Of a stretch of 64,000 bases of DNA, positions 49,608-58,423 are shown piece by piece (the stretch's first letter is position 1; every line of letters starts with the position of its first letter). The stretch covers positions 28,197 to 92,196 of the forward strand of contig JAZRWI010000019.1 of NCBI GenBank assembly GCA_045599645.1, written 5' to 3'. Made by a program: the position numbers and the translations under genes. This stretch comes from RUG334 sp045599645. Its GTDB lineage: Bacteria > Muiribacteriota > Ozemobacteria > Ozemobacterales > Ozemobacteraceae. The notes under the pieces were generated by a model. The model searched no databases, was not told the origin of the DNA, and saw only the letters and a list, made by a program, of their open reading frames with translations.

Positions 49608-51965
49608 CTAAACGCTTAATATAGACTTCCAATACCCCCCCATCGCATCCCTCAGGGTGGCATATTTATCTGGCATTATGCCTATAAGCTTATTGATTAA
49701 ATTAGTATTGAAAGGTCTGGCAAGAATAAGCTCGGTTATCAGATACATCACTGTTTCCTGGTCACCTTCAACAACCTTGAGCTGAATCATGGCATTATAA
49801 AGATTCATGGAAGGCTCTTCCAGGAAATTCAGACGCTGAAGCATCATTGTCACTCCAGCACCATCTAGGCTGCGACAAAGCTCTACACAGCCGTCTAATA
49901 GCATTCTATAAAGCTTTTTGGTCTTATCGCCGAATTCATTAGCCCTATGAAGCTCACCAAGCTTCAAAGATGTTCTATAAGCATCCAGCAGGTCAGCAAG
50001 ATCGCTTGGGTTTTCCCTCACGCATATTTCCATTAACGGCAAGGCCTTCTGGTAATCACCATTAAGAATATAATTTGCAGCCAAAAGCCTTGTTATCAAG
50101 AAAGATGAAGGACGTCGCTTATGCTTTTCTTCCAAAATCCAGATCAGCTTGTTTTTATCGCCGGCTGCAGTTGCCATTTCGTTAAAAACAGCTGCTGATT
50201 CCGGGGAATTAAGCAAACCAGGTCCGACCTGCCTGTTCTTCTGGGAATCGATAGCAAGCCTGCTTATAGCCAATGCGAGAGGATGGTCTGCTTCAAGCTT
50301 TGGTAAAACAGTTTTTAACAGCTTAAAAATAGCATAACAGGCTGACAGAACAGAAAGCGGTTCAGGAACCTGAAGCATAGCATTCAGTGTATTTATTACA
50401 TTAACCTGGCCTAGCATAAAGAGATTATATGCAGCTCCGGCACGAACTCTTGGAGAACTGTCACCCAAAGCTTCGGAGAAATATGGTATAGCTTCACTTC
50501 CGCAATTAGCTAAGGCATAAATCATATTGGCCCTTACTCTGTCATCTTCGTGGTCATGGTATTTTGAAAACAGAAGCAGTCTGTTGCTACCGCATTTACC
50601 TAAGGCTGCAAGCAAGGAAGCTATAACATAATTATGTTTTTCCTTTGTGAGAGCCTTCAGCAGGATTTCTTCAGACATAGGGCCCAGATAACCGCACAAA
50701 ACAGCAGCCTGATTTCTTTTCCAATCATCACTGGACTTAATCATGGCACTCAGCCAAGGAAGAATAGTATTTTCGACCAGTTCAACCTTCTTTACCTTTG
50801 GCAGCAGGGCACGAGCACTTAACAACAGTTGGCTATAGACCTTTTCTTCCGTTTCTTCTTCAAAATGAGAAACAATAAGCGGAATAGCCTTTTCTGGAGC
50901 AACCTCTGCAAGAACCTTTGCAGCAGCCAAACGGTGCTGTTCAGAATCAGAATCCAAGAACTGGTTAAGAAGCTTTATGGTCTTAAGCGAACCTGCTTTC
51001 CAGGCAAGAACTGAAGCTAAAGCCATTATTTCAGGGTCTTTGCACTTTGCGGCTTCAGCGCATAAAGAAATCTTCTCAGATTTATCAATACCATCAAAGC
51101 CATCAATAGCGCGTAAAGCTGTTAAAGCCAGTTTTTGCTCTTTTCCTTTAGCAAAAGCGGTTAGAACAGGCCATATTTCTTCTCTGTCAGTAGAAGCCGC
51201 TACAGACAGAATCACTGAGCGCCTGTCCACATCCTTTATTTCCTTCAATAAAGAGGAAATGAAAAGGCATACTTTTTTCCCGCCGCATGCCAGCAAAGCC
51301 TTGATAGCTTCGTCTGCAACGCGTTTTTCACCATTTCTGGCAACCCAAAGAACCTGATCTGTGAAATCAGGGTTAGGATTCAACTGCAGAGCAATAAGTG
51401 CCGGAATAATGCGATCAGGATTCTGGCAATCAAGCTCACGGGTTAATATTTTTACGGCAGCCTGCTGGTCTGTATGCAAAGAAGCAAGTAGAATACCGAC
51501 TGCCTCCAAAAGTTGAAAATCGTTCTGCCTCTGAAGAAGATAAAGAGGTGGTTCCTTAGCAATAAATGCGGTGTCATAACGGAATGACACACTGAGAGAT
51601 TTAAGAACTGCTTCAACAGTAGAATAGCTGATATCTGTAGCAAAAGCCATAGCCTTGGCTGCCGCTGCCCTTATTTGCGCAGAACCGGAGCCGGAGCTGG
51701 CACGTTTTTCCAGTAAATCGACAGTATCATAAAACAGATTCTGCCAGACTTCCTGCATACCTGGCTGCATCGGAAAAAGCTTTTTCAGGCCCATAAAGCC
51801 AAGCAAAGCAATTACCGGGTTTTCATTTTCCAAACATTCTTCTAAAAAAACACGGTCTTCAGCAACAGGTTCTCTGGAAACAGCAGCCAAAGCCTGACTG
51901 CTCACCCAGCCATCACTGTCCCTGAGAGCAATTCGTGGTTTTTTAACAAGACGTTGGAAATTCAT
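49608..51965 (-). CDS. HEAT-repeat and TPR-like helical protein
   Basis: A 785-residue protein with no signal peptide. Alpha-alpha repeats cover most of the length: HEAT-like units (LGDSSPRVRAGAAYNLFMLG, HEDDRVRANMIYALANCGSE, LDSDSEQHRLAAAKVLAEVA) to about 530, then TPR-like pairs (ITRLLAANYILNGDYQKALP). No catalytic motif is visible; it is likely a protein-binding scaffold in the cytoplasm. It starts 1 nt after the stop of the pseudo-M48 gene, so it is translationally linked to it. Confidence 0.82.
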   Translation of the reverse strand: MNFQRLVKKPRIALRDSDGWVSSQALAAVSREPVAEDRVFLEECLENENPVIALLGFMGLKKLFPMQPGMQEVWQNLFYDTVDLLEKRASSGSGSAQIRAAAAKAMAFATDISYSTVEAVLKSLSVSFRYDTAFIAKEPPLYLLQRQNDFQLLEAVGILLASLHTDQQAAVKILTRELDCQNPDRIIPALIALQLNPNPDFTDQVLWVARNGEKRVADEAIKALLACGGKKVCLFISSLLKEIKDVDRRSVILSVAASTDREEIWPVLTAFAKGKEQKLALTALRAIDGFDGIDKSEKISLCAEAAKCKDPEIMALASVLAWKAGSLKTIKLLNQFLDSDSEQHRLAAAKVLAEVAPEKAIPLIVSHFEEETEEKVYSQLLLSARALLPKVKKVELVENTILPWLSAMIKSSDDWKRNQAAVLCGYLGPMSEEILLKALTKEKHNYVIASLLAALGKCGSNRLLLFSKYHDHEDDRVRANMIYALANCGSEAIPYFSEALGDSSPRVRAGAAYNLFMLGQVNVINTLNAMLQVPEPLSVLSACYAIFKLLKTVLPKLEADHPLALAISRLAIDSQKNRQVGPGLLNSPESAAVFNEMATAAGDKNKLIWILEEKHKRRPSSFLITRLLAANYILNGDYQKALPLMEICVRENPSDLADLLDAYRTSLKLGELHRANEFGDKTKKLYRMLLDGCVELCRSLDGAGVTMMLQRLNFLEEPSMNLYNAMIQLKVVEGDQETVMYLITELILARPFNTNLINKLIGIMPDKYATLRDAMGGYWKSILSV

Positions 51966-51966
51966 C

Positions 51967-52692
51967 TCACAGCTTTTGTTCCGGGAGCTTCAAGCTCTTT
52001 AAATCAGCAATGCGCGAAGGCAAATCTATTGTATCAAAAGGAAGCGGAGGCCATACCTTTACAGTAAAGCGGCTCATCATTTCTACGGCAGCTTTTCTTG
52101 TGGCTTCAGGATTAGAGGTAAGAAGAGCGCCCTGAATGTCAGCCTGCTTGTGGTTCATTTTATTAGTCACAGAAAGATATGCTCTGAGCAAGTCACGTAG
52201 CTTTTCAACAGAAAGCTTTGCTTCCGGGGTTCTGATTGCATCAAGGAATTTTGGATAAATACCTTCGTGCTTAATAACAACCAATGGCTGCTTCTTAAAG
52301 GTTAAAAATGCATTTCTGGCAAGAATAAAATCCTTCTGTTCTTCACTGACAGCATACTGCAAATAACCCTTTGTAACAATTAAAGTGCCACCTGGCAACA
52401 AAATTTCATCAGGAATGTCGCTATTGATTACCAATACCTTAAAATTCATTGTTCCGCTCTTTGCACCGCTTTTTTCTGCAAAAGTAGCAAAGCGCTTAGA
52501 TAATTCCTGGTTTTCCTGAATAGAATATTCCTTGGATATTTCCTGGGAAAAATGGTCCAGAATCAGATTTCCGATAGCAATTTCTACTCTGGTCTCATCA
52601 ACCCACTGTCTGAAATAATTCATCAGTGCATTGTCTGCAAAAGTAACACTACAAACAGCAAGCATTAAAAATAATACTATTATTTTTTTCAT
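51967..52692 (-). CDS. Exported M48-like protein lacking the HExxH zinc site
   Basis: A 241-residue protein with a Sec signal peptide (cleavage near TFA/DN). The pattern LPGGTLIVTKGYLQYAVSEE followed by LARNAFLTF matches M48 peptidases (PGG-x-x-x-VT-x-x-L, then the HExxH helix), but HELGH is replaced by RNAFL, and the downstream E-x-x-x-D ligand region reads HKQAD instead of ERQAD. So all three zinc ligands and the catalytic Glu are gone. It lies in a run with the HEAT protein and the small secreted protein, upstream of which an intact M48 peptidase is encoded. Probably a regulatory or substrate-binding pseudo-enzyme. The family link is by motif comparison only. Confidence 0.72.
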   Translation of the reverse strand: MKKIIVLFLMLAVCSVTFADNALMNYFRQWVDETRVEIAIGNLILDHFSQEISKEYSIQENQELSKRFATFAEKSGAKSGTMNFKVLVINSDIPDEILLPGGTLIVTKGYLQYAVSEEQKDFILARNAFLTFKKQPLVVIKHEGIYPKFLDAIRTPEAKLSVEKLRDLLRAYLSVTNKMNHKQADIQGALLTSNPEATRKAAVEMMSRFTVKVWPPLPFDTIDLPSRIADLKSLKLPEQKL

Positions 52693-52701
52693 TTTTACCC
52701 C

Positions 52702-53205
52702 TTATTTAGAAGCATTAGCAAGCTTGTCAGCTATAATCTTTTTCAATTCGTTAGCAAGCTGCATATTAGACATAAATCTTATTTTAAGAGAATTACACTT
52801 AGCCACATCATCACTGGTTACCGGAACTGCTGCAGAAAGCTGGTCCCTGCCATATTTAAGCTTTGCATGTACATATGACAGAATCCCGTCTAGTTCGGCA
52901 AAAGCCTGTAATAGCTTTTCCTTGTCTGATTCAGTTTCAGGTTCAATTTCAGAAAGCTCTTTTATGGAAGCATCAAGTTTACCAAAAAGCTCATCCACTT
53001 CTAGCATCACGTTAGCCGCTCTATCAACAGATTCCATGGAAGAAAATTCTACATTTTTATCCCAGATTTCATAGGTTTTAATATCAACCCTGTCATTTTT
53101 TACTTCTTTTTTATATGGTTCAAATGATGTATTTGAAGCATTTTCAGCAAAAGCGACAGAATAAAAATTAAAACACCATAAATATACTAAACATATCAGC
53201 AACAT
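52702..53205 (-). CDS. Small secreted helical protein
   Basis: The start at 53205 gives a good signal peptide (MLLICLVYLWCFNFYSVAFA, cleavage AFA/EN) and 167 residues; longer upstream starts would overlap the divergent gene and put 37 residues before the signal. The mature part is largely helical and acidic (VDELFGKLDASIKELSEIEP, LLQAFAELDGILSYVHAKLK). No family is recognised. It precedes the pseudo-M48 gene by 9 nt in the same operon. Confidence 0.65.
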   Translation of the reverse strand: MLLICLVYLWCFNFYSVAFAENASNTSFEPYKKEVKNDRVDIKTYEIWDKNVEFSSMESVDRAANVMLEVDELFGKLDASIKELSEIEPETESDKEKLLQAFAELDGILSYVHAKLKYGRDQLSAAVPVTSDDVAKCNSLKIRFMSNMQLANELKKIIADKLANASK

Positions 53206-53254
53206 CTGCCGATAAATTTTGTGCCTACTATATCCCAAAACTGGAGAATCAAAA

Positions 53255-53491
53255 ATGGCAGAAACACGTTCAATTAGCTCTTCCATGACTCCTCCGGAAG
53301 ATGAAAAAATTGTCATGGCCCAGATTCAGAAATACTCTGAACTGACCGAAAGAAGTCTTGATATGATCGAAAGACTTCTGCAGCAAGGTTACGCCATGAA
53401 TTCAGCTGAAGTTAAGAAGCTTCAGAACAAGCTGCACGACCTTGAAGTCAAGAGCAACTTCTGGCGCACCAGAATGATGAGGTACCTGTAA
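53255..53491 (+). CDS. Small coiled-coil protein
   Basis: GGAG 8 nt upstream supports the ATG at 53255 (78 residues). After a Ser/Thr/Pro-rich start the protein is a long amphipathic helix (MAQIQKYSELTERSLDMIER, then AEVKKLQNKLHDLEVKSNFW). It is divergent from the secreted-protein operon, and its 5' end overlaps the candidate promoter TACTATAT at 53226-53233. Function unknown. Confidence 0.6.
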   Translation: MAETRSISSSMTPPEDEKIVMAQIQKYSELTERSLDMIERLLQQGYAMNSAEVKKLQNKLHDLEVKSNFWRTRMMRYL

Positions 53492-53533
53492 TACCGAAGC
53501 ATGCTCAACGCCATGGTAGCTTAAAATAACACT

Positions 53534-55003
53534 TTAGTCAGTTTTGTTTTTAGCCACCTTATCCTTCTGCTCTAAGACAAAAGGATGCTCTTTGAGCCAC
53601 TCAGGCAGGGAATTGCAAAGATTCGTCACGAGTCCGCAATTTCCTGCCTGAGCTGCATTATAAAGGTTTGACCAATTAAACACAATAGAAGCAGGCTTTG
53701 CAAGTAACAAAATCAAAGCAATCGCCATAACTAACAAAGAATATCTTAACACTTTTGCGCTTCGAATAAGACTAGAAATTTCTAAAACTTCATTATTTTT
53801 TACATTATTTATTCTTTCAGAAGTTCTAGGATGAGTCCTAAGCCAATCAGGGAAACGACTAGATTCCTTTCCTAATAATGATTCCAGAAGAGACAAGGCT
53901 AACGCAAAATATTCCCGGCTTGTAACAGCAACAGCAAAAGCATCTGCCTGACGTTCACAGAATCTAGTCATAGCAGTAAATGTAAGAGCAAAAACCGGAA
54001 TAAAAAGAACTATTTCCAAGCAATAGGTTAAAGTGCTGTGAACATAAAAATACGGGAAATATATTATGGCACAGCTTTTTATCAATATAGCCAGCAGAAT
54101 TGCATCTATGGAATACAGCAAATAGGTGGTAACGTGGCCAAGCTTAAAATGCCCAAGTTCGTGACCGACGATGGATTCAACCTCTTCAGGACTGAATATT
54201 TCAAGCAGATAATCAGTTACAAACACATATCTGAAGCTGCTCAGCAAACCAGAAACAGCAGCGTTCGGCAAAGGCTCCTTAAAAGTGTTCCAGATTTTAA
54301 CACCTGCTATTTTTGTCATTGCTCTGTCACATAGCAAATTAATGCGTTCACAAAGCTCCGGCTTAGCATTTTCAGTGTGCCAGGCCCAGTTAAAAAGCTT
54401 AGGAGCTAATAAATACAGCCCCAGCAGGAAAACAGGCGCCAGAGCCAGCGATTTGATTTCAGCCAGCAATTCCATGCCATTGCCTAATCCCAAGTCTTCC
54501 AGCAAAGACCAGAGAAGCACTGGTGGGAAAAATATTATCGGAACAGTAAGTCTTGCCCTGAAAAAGTCGGCTTCGGTCTGATTTTCTACAAGAACAGGCT
54601 TAAGCATGGAATAAAGCGACCACATAAAAGGCCTGAGAAGAATCAGATAGAGAATCAAACCCAATAAAATAGAAACAAACCCTAAGCTATTGTCCTGCAG
54701 CATGCAATCTGGTGCAATTACGCCGAAATCTGCTTTTATAGAAGAAAGCGGGTCTACTGTTGCAAAAAAGACAGATATCCAGCAGACAATAATCAGGCAG
54801 AATTTATTATATGCCTTAAAAAAGCTTGGAACACGGTTGCTGCGAATACTATGCTCTGTATATGAAGGCAACCACCACCAAAGCATAAGCATAGATAGAA
54901 AAAGCCACACTGTAGCAGCCAGATTCGGCATAGGCGCTGCAACACCAGCCAGGTCAGTAACCCCATAGCATAATAGAATCAGGTGGATAAACTGGATAAT
55001 CAT
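53534..55003 (-). CDS. Membrane M48-family metallopeptidase
   Basis: A 489-residue protein. At least four to six membrane segments in the N-terminal half; the zinc motif HELGH is in EEVESIVGHELGHFKLGH (about 270-290) and the third ligand Glu in FCERQADAFA (about 350). The C-terminal DWLRTHPRTSERI is the usual M48 tail and is followed by another membrane segment. STE24/HtpX-like proteins degrade misfolded membrane proteins or mature exported ones. Its ATG overlaps the stop of the LOG gene by 4 nt. Compare the zinc-free relative at 51967-52692. Confidence 0.9.
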   Translation of the reverse strand: MIIQFIHLILLCYGVTDLAGVAAPMPNLAATVWLFLSMLMLWWWLPSYTEHSIRSNRVPSFFKAYNKFCLIIVCWISVFFATVDPLSSIKADFGVIAPDCMLQDNSLGFVSILLGLILYLILLRPFMWSLYSMLKPVLVENQTEADFFRARLTVPIIFFPPVLLWSLLEDLGLGNGMELLAEIKSLALAPVFLLGLYLLAPKLFNWAWHTENAKPELCERINLLCDRAMTKIAGVKIWNTFKEPLPNAAVSGLLSSFRYVFVTDYLLEIFSPEEVESIVGHELGHFKLGHVTTYLLYSIDAILLAILIKSCAIIYFPYFYVHSTLTYCLEIVLFIPVFALTFTAMTRFCERQADAFAVAVTSREYFALALSLLESLLGKESSRFPDWLRTHPRTSERINNVKNNEVLEISSLIRSAKVLRYSLLVMAIALILLLAKPASIVFNWSNLYNAAQAGNCGLVTNLCNSLPEWLKEHPFVLEQKDKVAKNKTD

Positions 55004-55617
55004 GCCAAAAGCAATTCGTCAATCAATGCTTCTGGAGTATCGCAAACCTTGAATAAATCCAGGTTGCCAGACTTTATGGTCTTTGCCTCGATTCCATGTT
55101 TTATTAAAGAAACAATAGCATCAAAATAATTATCGCTATTCAACAGGAAAATCGGCTTCTTATGGCTTCCAACCTGCTTCAAGGTAAGAACAGTGAAAAA
55201 TTCGTCATAGGTTCCGATACCGCCAGGCAAGCATACTATTGCATCTGACATATCTAGCATAATCTGCTTGCGGGGACCTAAATCATCAACGGTTACAACT
55301 TCATCAAGGCCTTTGTAAAGCTTGCCCTGATCGTTCATGTTGTCCAAATGGGCTGCACTGCCAACAAAACGCTTCTTCAGCTCTTCCGGGTCAGTCATGT
55401 AGGTGGGAATTACGCCAATCAAAAATCCGTCAGCTTCACGATGAGAATCTGCTACAACACGCATGAGTCCCTGCGCAGTGCCACCATAAAGAAGATTGAA
55501 GCCCTTTTCTGCCAAAAGCTTAGCAAAACGGGCTCCTTCGTTTTTTATATTGTCAGAGACGTCGTTAGAAGAAGAACAGAAGACGCAGACAGTTTTACTT
55601 TTCTTTGTCTTTGTCAT
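55000..55617 (-). CDS. LOG-family protein (TIGR00730, nucleoside 5'-monophosphate phosphoribohydrolase)
   Basis: The start at 55617 (MTKTKKSKTVCVFCSSS, GGAG upstream) gives 205 residues and overlaps the previous gene by 23 nt; ATGs further upstream would overlap more. The LOG signature PGGIGTYDE (preceded by IVCLPGG) and YGGTAQGLM are present. Enzymes of this family cleave AMP-type nucleotides or cytokinin ribotides; here the in vivo role is unknown. Its end overlaps the M48 gene (ATGA), so they are coupled. Confidence 0.9.
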   Translation of the reverse strand: MTKTKKSKTVCVFCSSSNDVSDNIKNEGARFAKLLAEKGFNLLYGGTAQGLMRVVADSHREADGFLIGVIPTYMTDPEELKKRFVGSAAHLDNMNDQGKLYKGLDEVVTVDDLGPRKQIMLDMSDAIVCLPGGIGTYDEFFTVLTLKQVGSHKKPIFLLNSDNYFDAIVSLIKHGIEAKTIKSGNLDLFKVCDTPEALIDELLLA

Positions 55618-56323
55618 CGTCTTCTCCGTCAGATGGTTCATCATCGTCACCATCTTCGCCATCATCTGTCAGTTCGCCTCTTTCGTAGGCTTTAATCCAA
55701 TGGTTCAAAAGGAAACCATTTCTCTTTAAGAAATCCTTAAAGCTGCAATGGTCACCTTCTTCACAAGCATCCTGATAAGCCTTGGTAAAATCCTGAGTTA
55801 TATATTCCTTCAAAGACTTGTCTAAGAAAATGCCTGCGCCAACCAGGAAATGCATATCGCCAAGCTTCAGCACACGAGTAAACAGTATATTGCCCGTTTC
55901 AGCAACGTCGCCGTTTCCCATTGATTCTTCAACTTCAAAGGTTTCACCGGTAAAAGCGTCCCTGAGAGTCATAGACTTGCCTGGGACACAGCCCTTTACT
56001 TCCAAAAGGTTGAGAGAAGTATCTTCGAGGGCCTTACAAATCTGCATTTCCTGAATGGAAAGCACGTCTGCCTTACGTCTTATAAATTCATCCATAAGAC
56101 AGCCGTTTTCGCCAATAACACCAATATCGTCGAGCAAAAACCAGGTTAAGAACAGAAATTCATTAGTAGGAATAAATTCATATTCCTCTTCAGCCTTGAG
56201 ATCGTAGAATACTTCAAGGGATTCGCCCAATGAATTCAGAAATTCTTCTTGTATTGTGAATTCCATCAGCTTTGCGAAAAGACCGCTGAATAAATCTTTA
56301 AGCTTATCTGCACTACCTGACAT
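55595..56323 (-). CDS. Acidic-tailed protein, possibly SEC-C/YecA-associated type
   Basis: A 242-residue protein. The core pattern TNEFLFLTWFLLDDIG, ADVLSIQEMQICKAL, TSLNLLEVKGCVPGKSMTL and LRDAFTGETFEVEE resembles a domain often seen in SEC-C/YecA-like proteins of unknown role; this is a low-confidence match and no SEC-C cysteine cluster is present. The final 25 residues are almost all Asp, Glu, Gly and Lys, coded by DNA that overlaps the start of the LOG gene in another frame. GAGGAA precedes the ATG; it lies 14 nt after typA. Confidence 0.6.
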   Translation of the reverse strand: MSGSADKLKDLFSGLFAKLMEFTIQEEFLNSLGESLEVFYDLKAEEEYEFIPTNEFLFLTWFLLDDIGVIGENGCLMDEFIRRKADVLSIQEMQICKALEDTSLNLLEVKGCVPGKSMTLRDAFTGETFEVEESMGNGDVAETGNILFTRVLKLGDMHFLVGAGIFLDKSLKEYITQDFTKAYQDACEEGDHCSFKDFLKRNGFLLNHWIKAYERGELTDDGEDGDDDEPSDGEDDDKDKEK

Positions 56324-56337
56324 TTTATTCCTCGATA

Positions 56338-58188
56338 TTAGTCATCAGTAAGTTTGGCAATCTTGGTTCCTACAACAGCACCGTTCTTCTTGCGGATACG
56401 AACTGCTTCCGGAGTGATTTCAACCCATTCGTCATCGGCAACATATTCAAGGCACTGGTCAAGAGACATATGGCGTGCGCTTGGAAGAGTTTCAAGAACT
56501 TCAGATGTTGCAGAACGATGGTTAGTTACATGGCGCTTCTTAACAATATTAACCTTAAGGTCTGTTGCCAATGGTCTTTCACCAACGACAAGGCCTTCAT
56601 AGATTTCATCGCCTGGTTCATAGAACATTGTACCACGGTCAGAAAGGTTCTTAATTGCATAAGCAGTTGCTGTACCGGCGTCGGTAGCAACCATAACACC
56701 GTTTCTCTGTTCCGGAATATCGCCACGGTATGGTTCATAGCCTCTGAAGCACTGGTTCATAATACCTGTGCCGTTTGTGAGAGTAAGAAGCAATGAACGG
56801 AATCCGAGAAGACCGCGGGCAGGGCAGGAGAAAATCAATCTCAGATAGTTATCAAGAAGGTCTCTGGTTTCTTCAAGAATAGCTCTGCGTGGAAGAAGAG
56901 CATTCATGATAGCGCTCATGTAGTTCTTTGGAACGTCTACAGCCAGTTCTTCGATTGGTTCGAGAACTTCGCCTGTATTTTCGTCTTTCTTGAAGATTGC
57001 TTTCGGCTTACTTACCTGAATTTCGTAGCCTTCGCGACGCATGGTTTCAACGAGAATACCAAGATGGAGTTCACCACGGCCAGAAACAAGATACTGGTCA
57101 TTGCGACCTGCAACTTGTTCTACTCTCATTGCAACGTTAGTTTCCAATTCCTTCTTAAGTCTGCTTTCTATTTGTCTTACAGTAAGAAACTTGCTTTCCT
57201 TGCAGCGGCCTGCAAATGGGCTTGTATTAGCTGCAAAGGTCATGGAAATAACCGGCTGGTCAATAGCTACTACTGGTTCTGGTTCACAGAGTTCCACACT
57301 GACAGTATCACCGATAGAAAGGTTTGGAATACCGCAGATTGCTACGATGTCACCAGCGCCTGCTTCTTCGATTTCAACTCTCTGAATGCCGCGGAAGGAG
57401 TAAAGTCTCATGATTTTGCATTTTTCAGCAACTTCTGATGGATTGCTTCTGAAAACTTCACCCTTGGTGTTCAAAACACCGCTAAGAATGCGGCCAACAC
57501 CAATACGACCAACATAGTCATTGTAGTCAAGGCTTGTAATCTGCAGTTTTGCAGGATCTTCCAAATTGCCGTCTGGAGCTGGAACCTGCTTGATGATTTC
57601 TTCAAGAAGAGGTCTGATGTCTTTTCTTTCATCATTCATGTCTCTTACTGCATAGCCGTCACGGCCTGAAGCATAGAGAACTGGGTAATCAAGCATATCT
57701 TCTGGAACGCCGACATCAATGAAGAGGTCAAGAATTTCGTCCTGAACTGCTGATACACGAGCGTCTGGTCTGTCAATCTTATTGATAACTACAACCGGTT
57801 TCAAACCTGCGGCAATAGCCTTCTTAAGAACGAAACGGGTCTGGGGCATCGGACCTTCAAAAGAGTCAACAAGAAGAATACAACCGTTTGCCATATGCAA
57901 AACGCGTTCTACTTCACCACCAAAGTCTACGTGCCCTGGGGTGTCAACTATGTTAATGCGGTATCCATTATATTCAAGAGACAAGTTCTTGGAAAGGATT
58001 GTGATGCCACGTTCCTTTTCGATGTCGTTGTTGTCCATAAAGCGTTCTTCAACATGCTGATTATCACGGAAGAGGCCTGACTGTTTGATCATAGCGTCTA
58101 CCAATGTAGTCTTACCATGGTCAACGTGGGCAATAATGGCTACGTTACGTATTTTTTCAGGATCAAAGATGTGTCTATTTGCTGTCAC
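56338..58188 (-). CDS. typA: Translational GTPase BipA/TypA
   Basis: A 616-residue protein. The start is GTG (AGGAG 8-9 nt upstream). G1 AHVDHGKTT, the G2/switch RGITI, G3 DTPGH and G4 NKID lie in the first 140 residues; translation-factor domains II and III and the BipA-specific C-terminal domain follow (GRGELHLGILVETMRREGYE, FEPGDEIYEGLVVG, RHMSLDQCLEYVADDEWVEI). BipA is a ribosome-associated GTPase important for 50S assembly and stress or cold growth. The next gene follows after 14 nt. Confidence 0.97.
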   Translation of the reverse strand: MTANRHIFDPEKIRNVAIIAHVDHGKTTLVDAMIKQSGLFRDNQHVEERFMDNNDIEKERGITILSKNLSLEYNGYRINIVDTPGHVDFGGEVERVLHMANGCILLVDSFEGPMPQTRFVLKKAIAAGLKPVVVINKIDRPDARVSAVQDEILDLFIDVGVPEDMLDYPVLYASGRDGYAVRDMNDERKDIRPLLEEIIKQVPAPDGNLEDPAKLQITSLDYNDYVGRIGVGRILSGVLNTKGEVFRSNPSEVAEKCKIMRLYSFRGIQRVEIEEAGAGDIVAICGIPNLSIGDTVSVELCEPEPVVAIDQPVISMTFAANTSPFAGRCKESKFLTVRQIESRLKKELETNVAMRVEQVAGRNDQYLVSGRGELHLGILVETMRREGYEIQVSKPKAIFKKDENTGEVLEPIEELAVDVPKNYMSAIMNALLPRRAILEETRDLLDNYLRLIFSCPARGLLGFRSLLLTLTNGTGIMNQCFRGYEPYRGDIPEQRNGVMVATDAGTATAYAIKNLSDRGTMFYEPGDEIYEGLVVGERPLATDLKVNIVKKRHVTNHRSATSEVLETLPSARHMSLDQCLEYVADDEWVEITPEAVRIRKKNGAVVGTKIAKLTDD

Positions 58189-58423
58189 TGTATAACTCCT
58201 AAAAAGAAAGTCAGGTCATTTGATTAAGGCAAATATTTTATACAAAGTCGGGTGTACTTGCAAGTATTTTTTTCTCACACACAACGAGTATCCACAACAA
58301 ATGTACCGAACAAAATAAAAAAGCAAAACTATCTATCAGAACTTTTGGCTCTGTAGTTATATGACTATTTTCACATCAATATGAAAAAAGAACAGTATAA
58401 TTACTTACAAAGTGATAAAGTCA

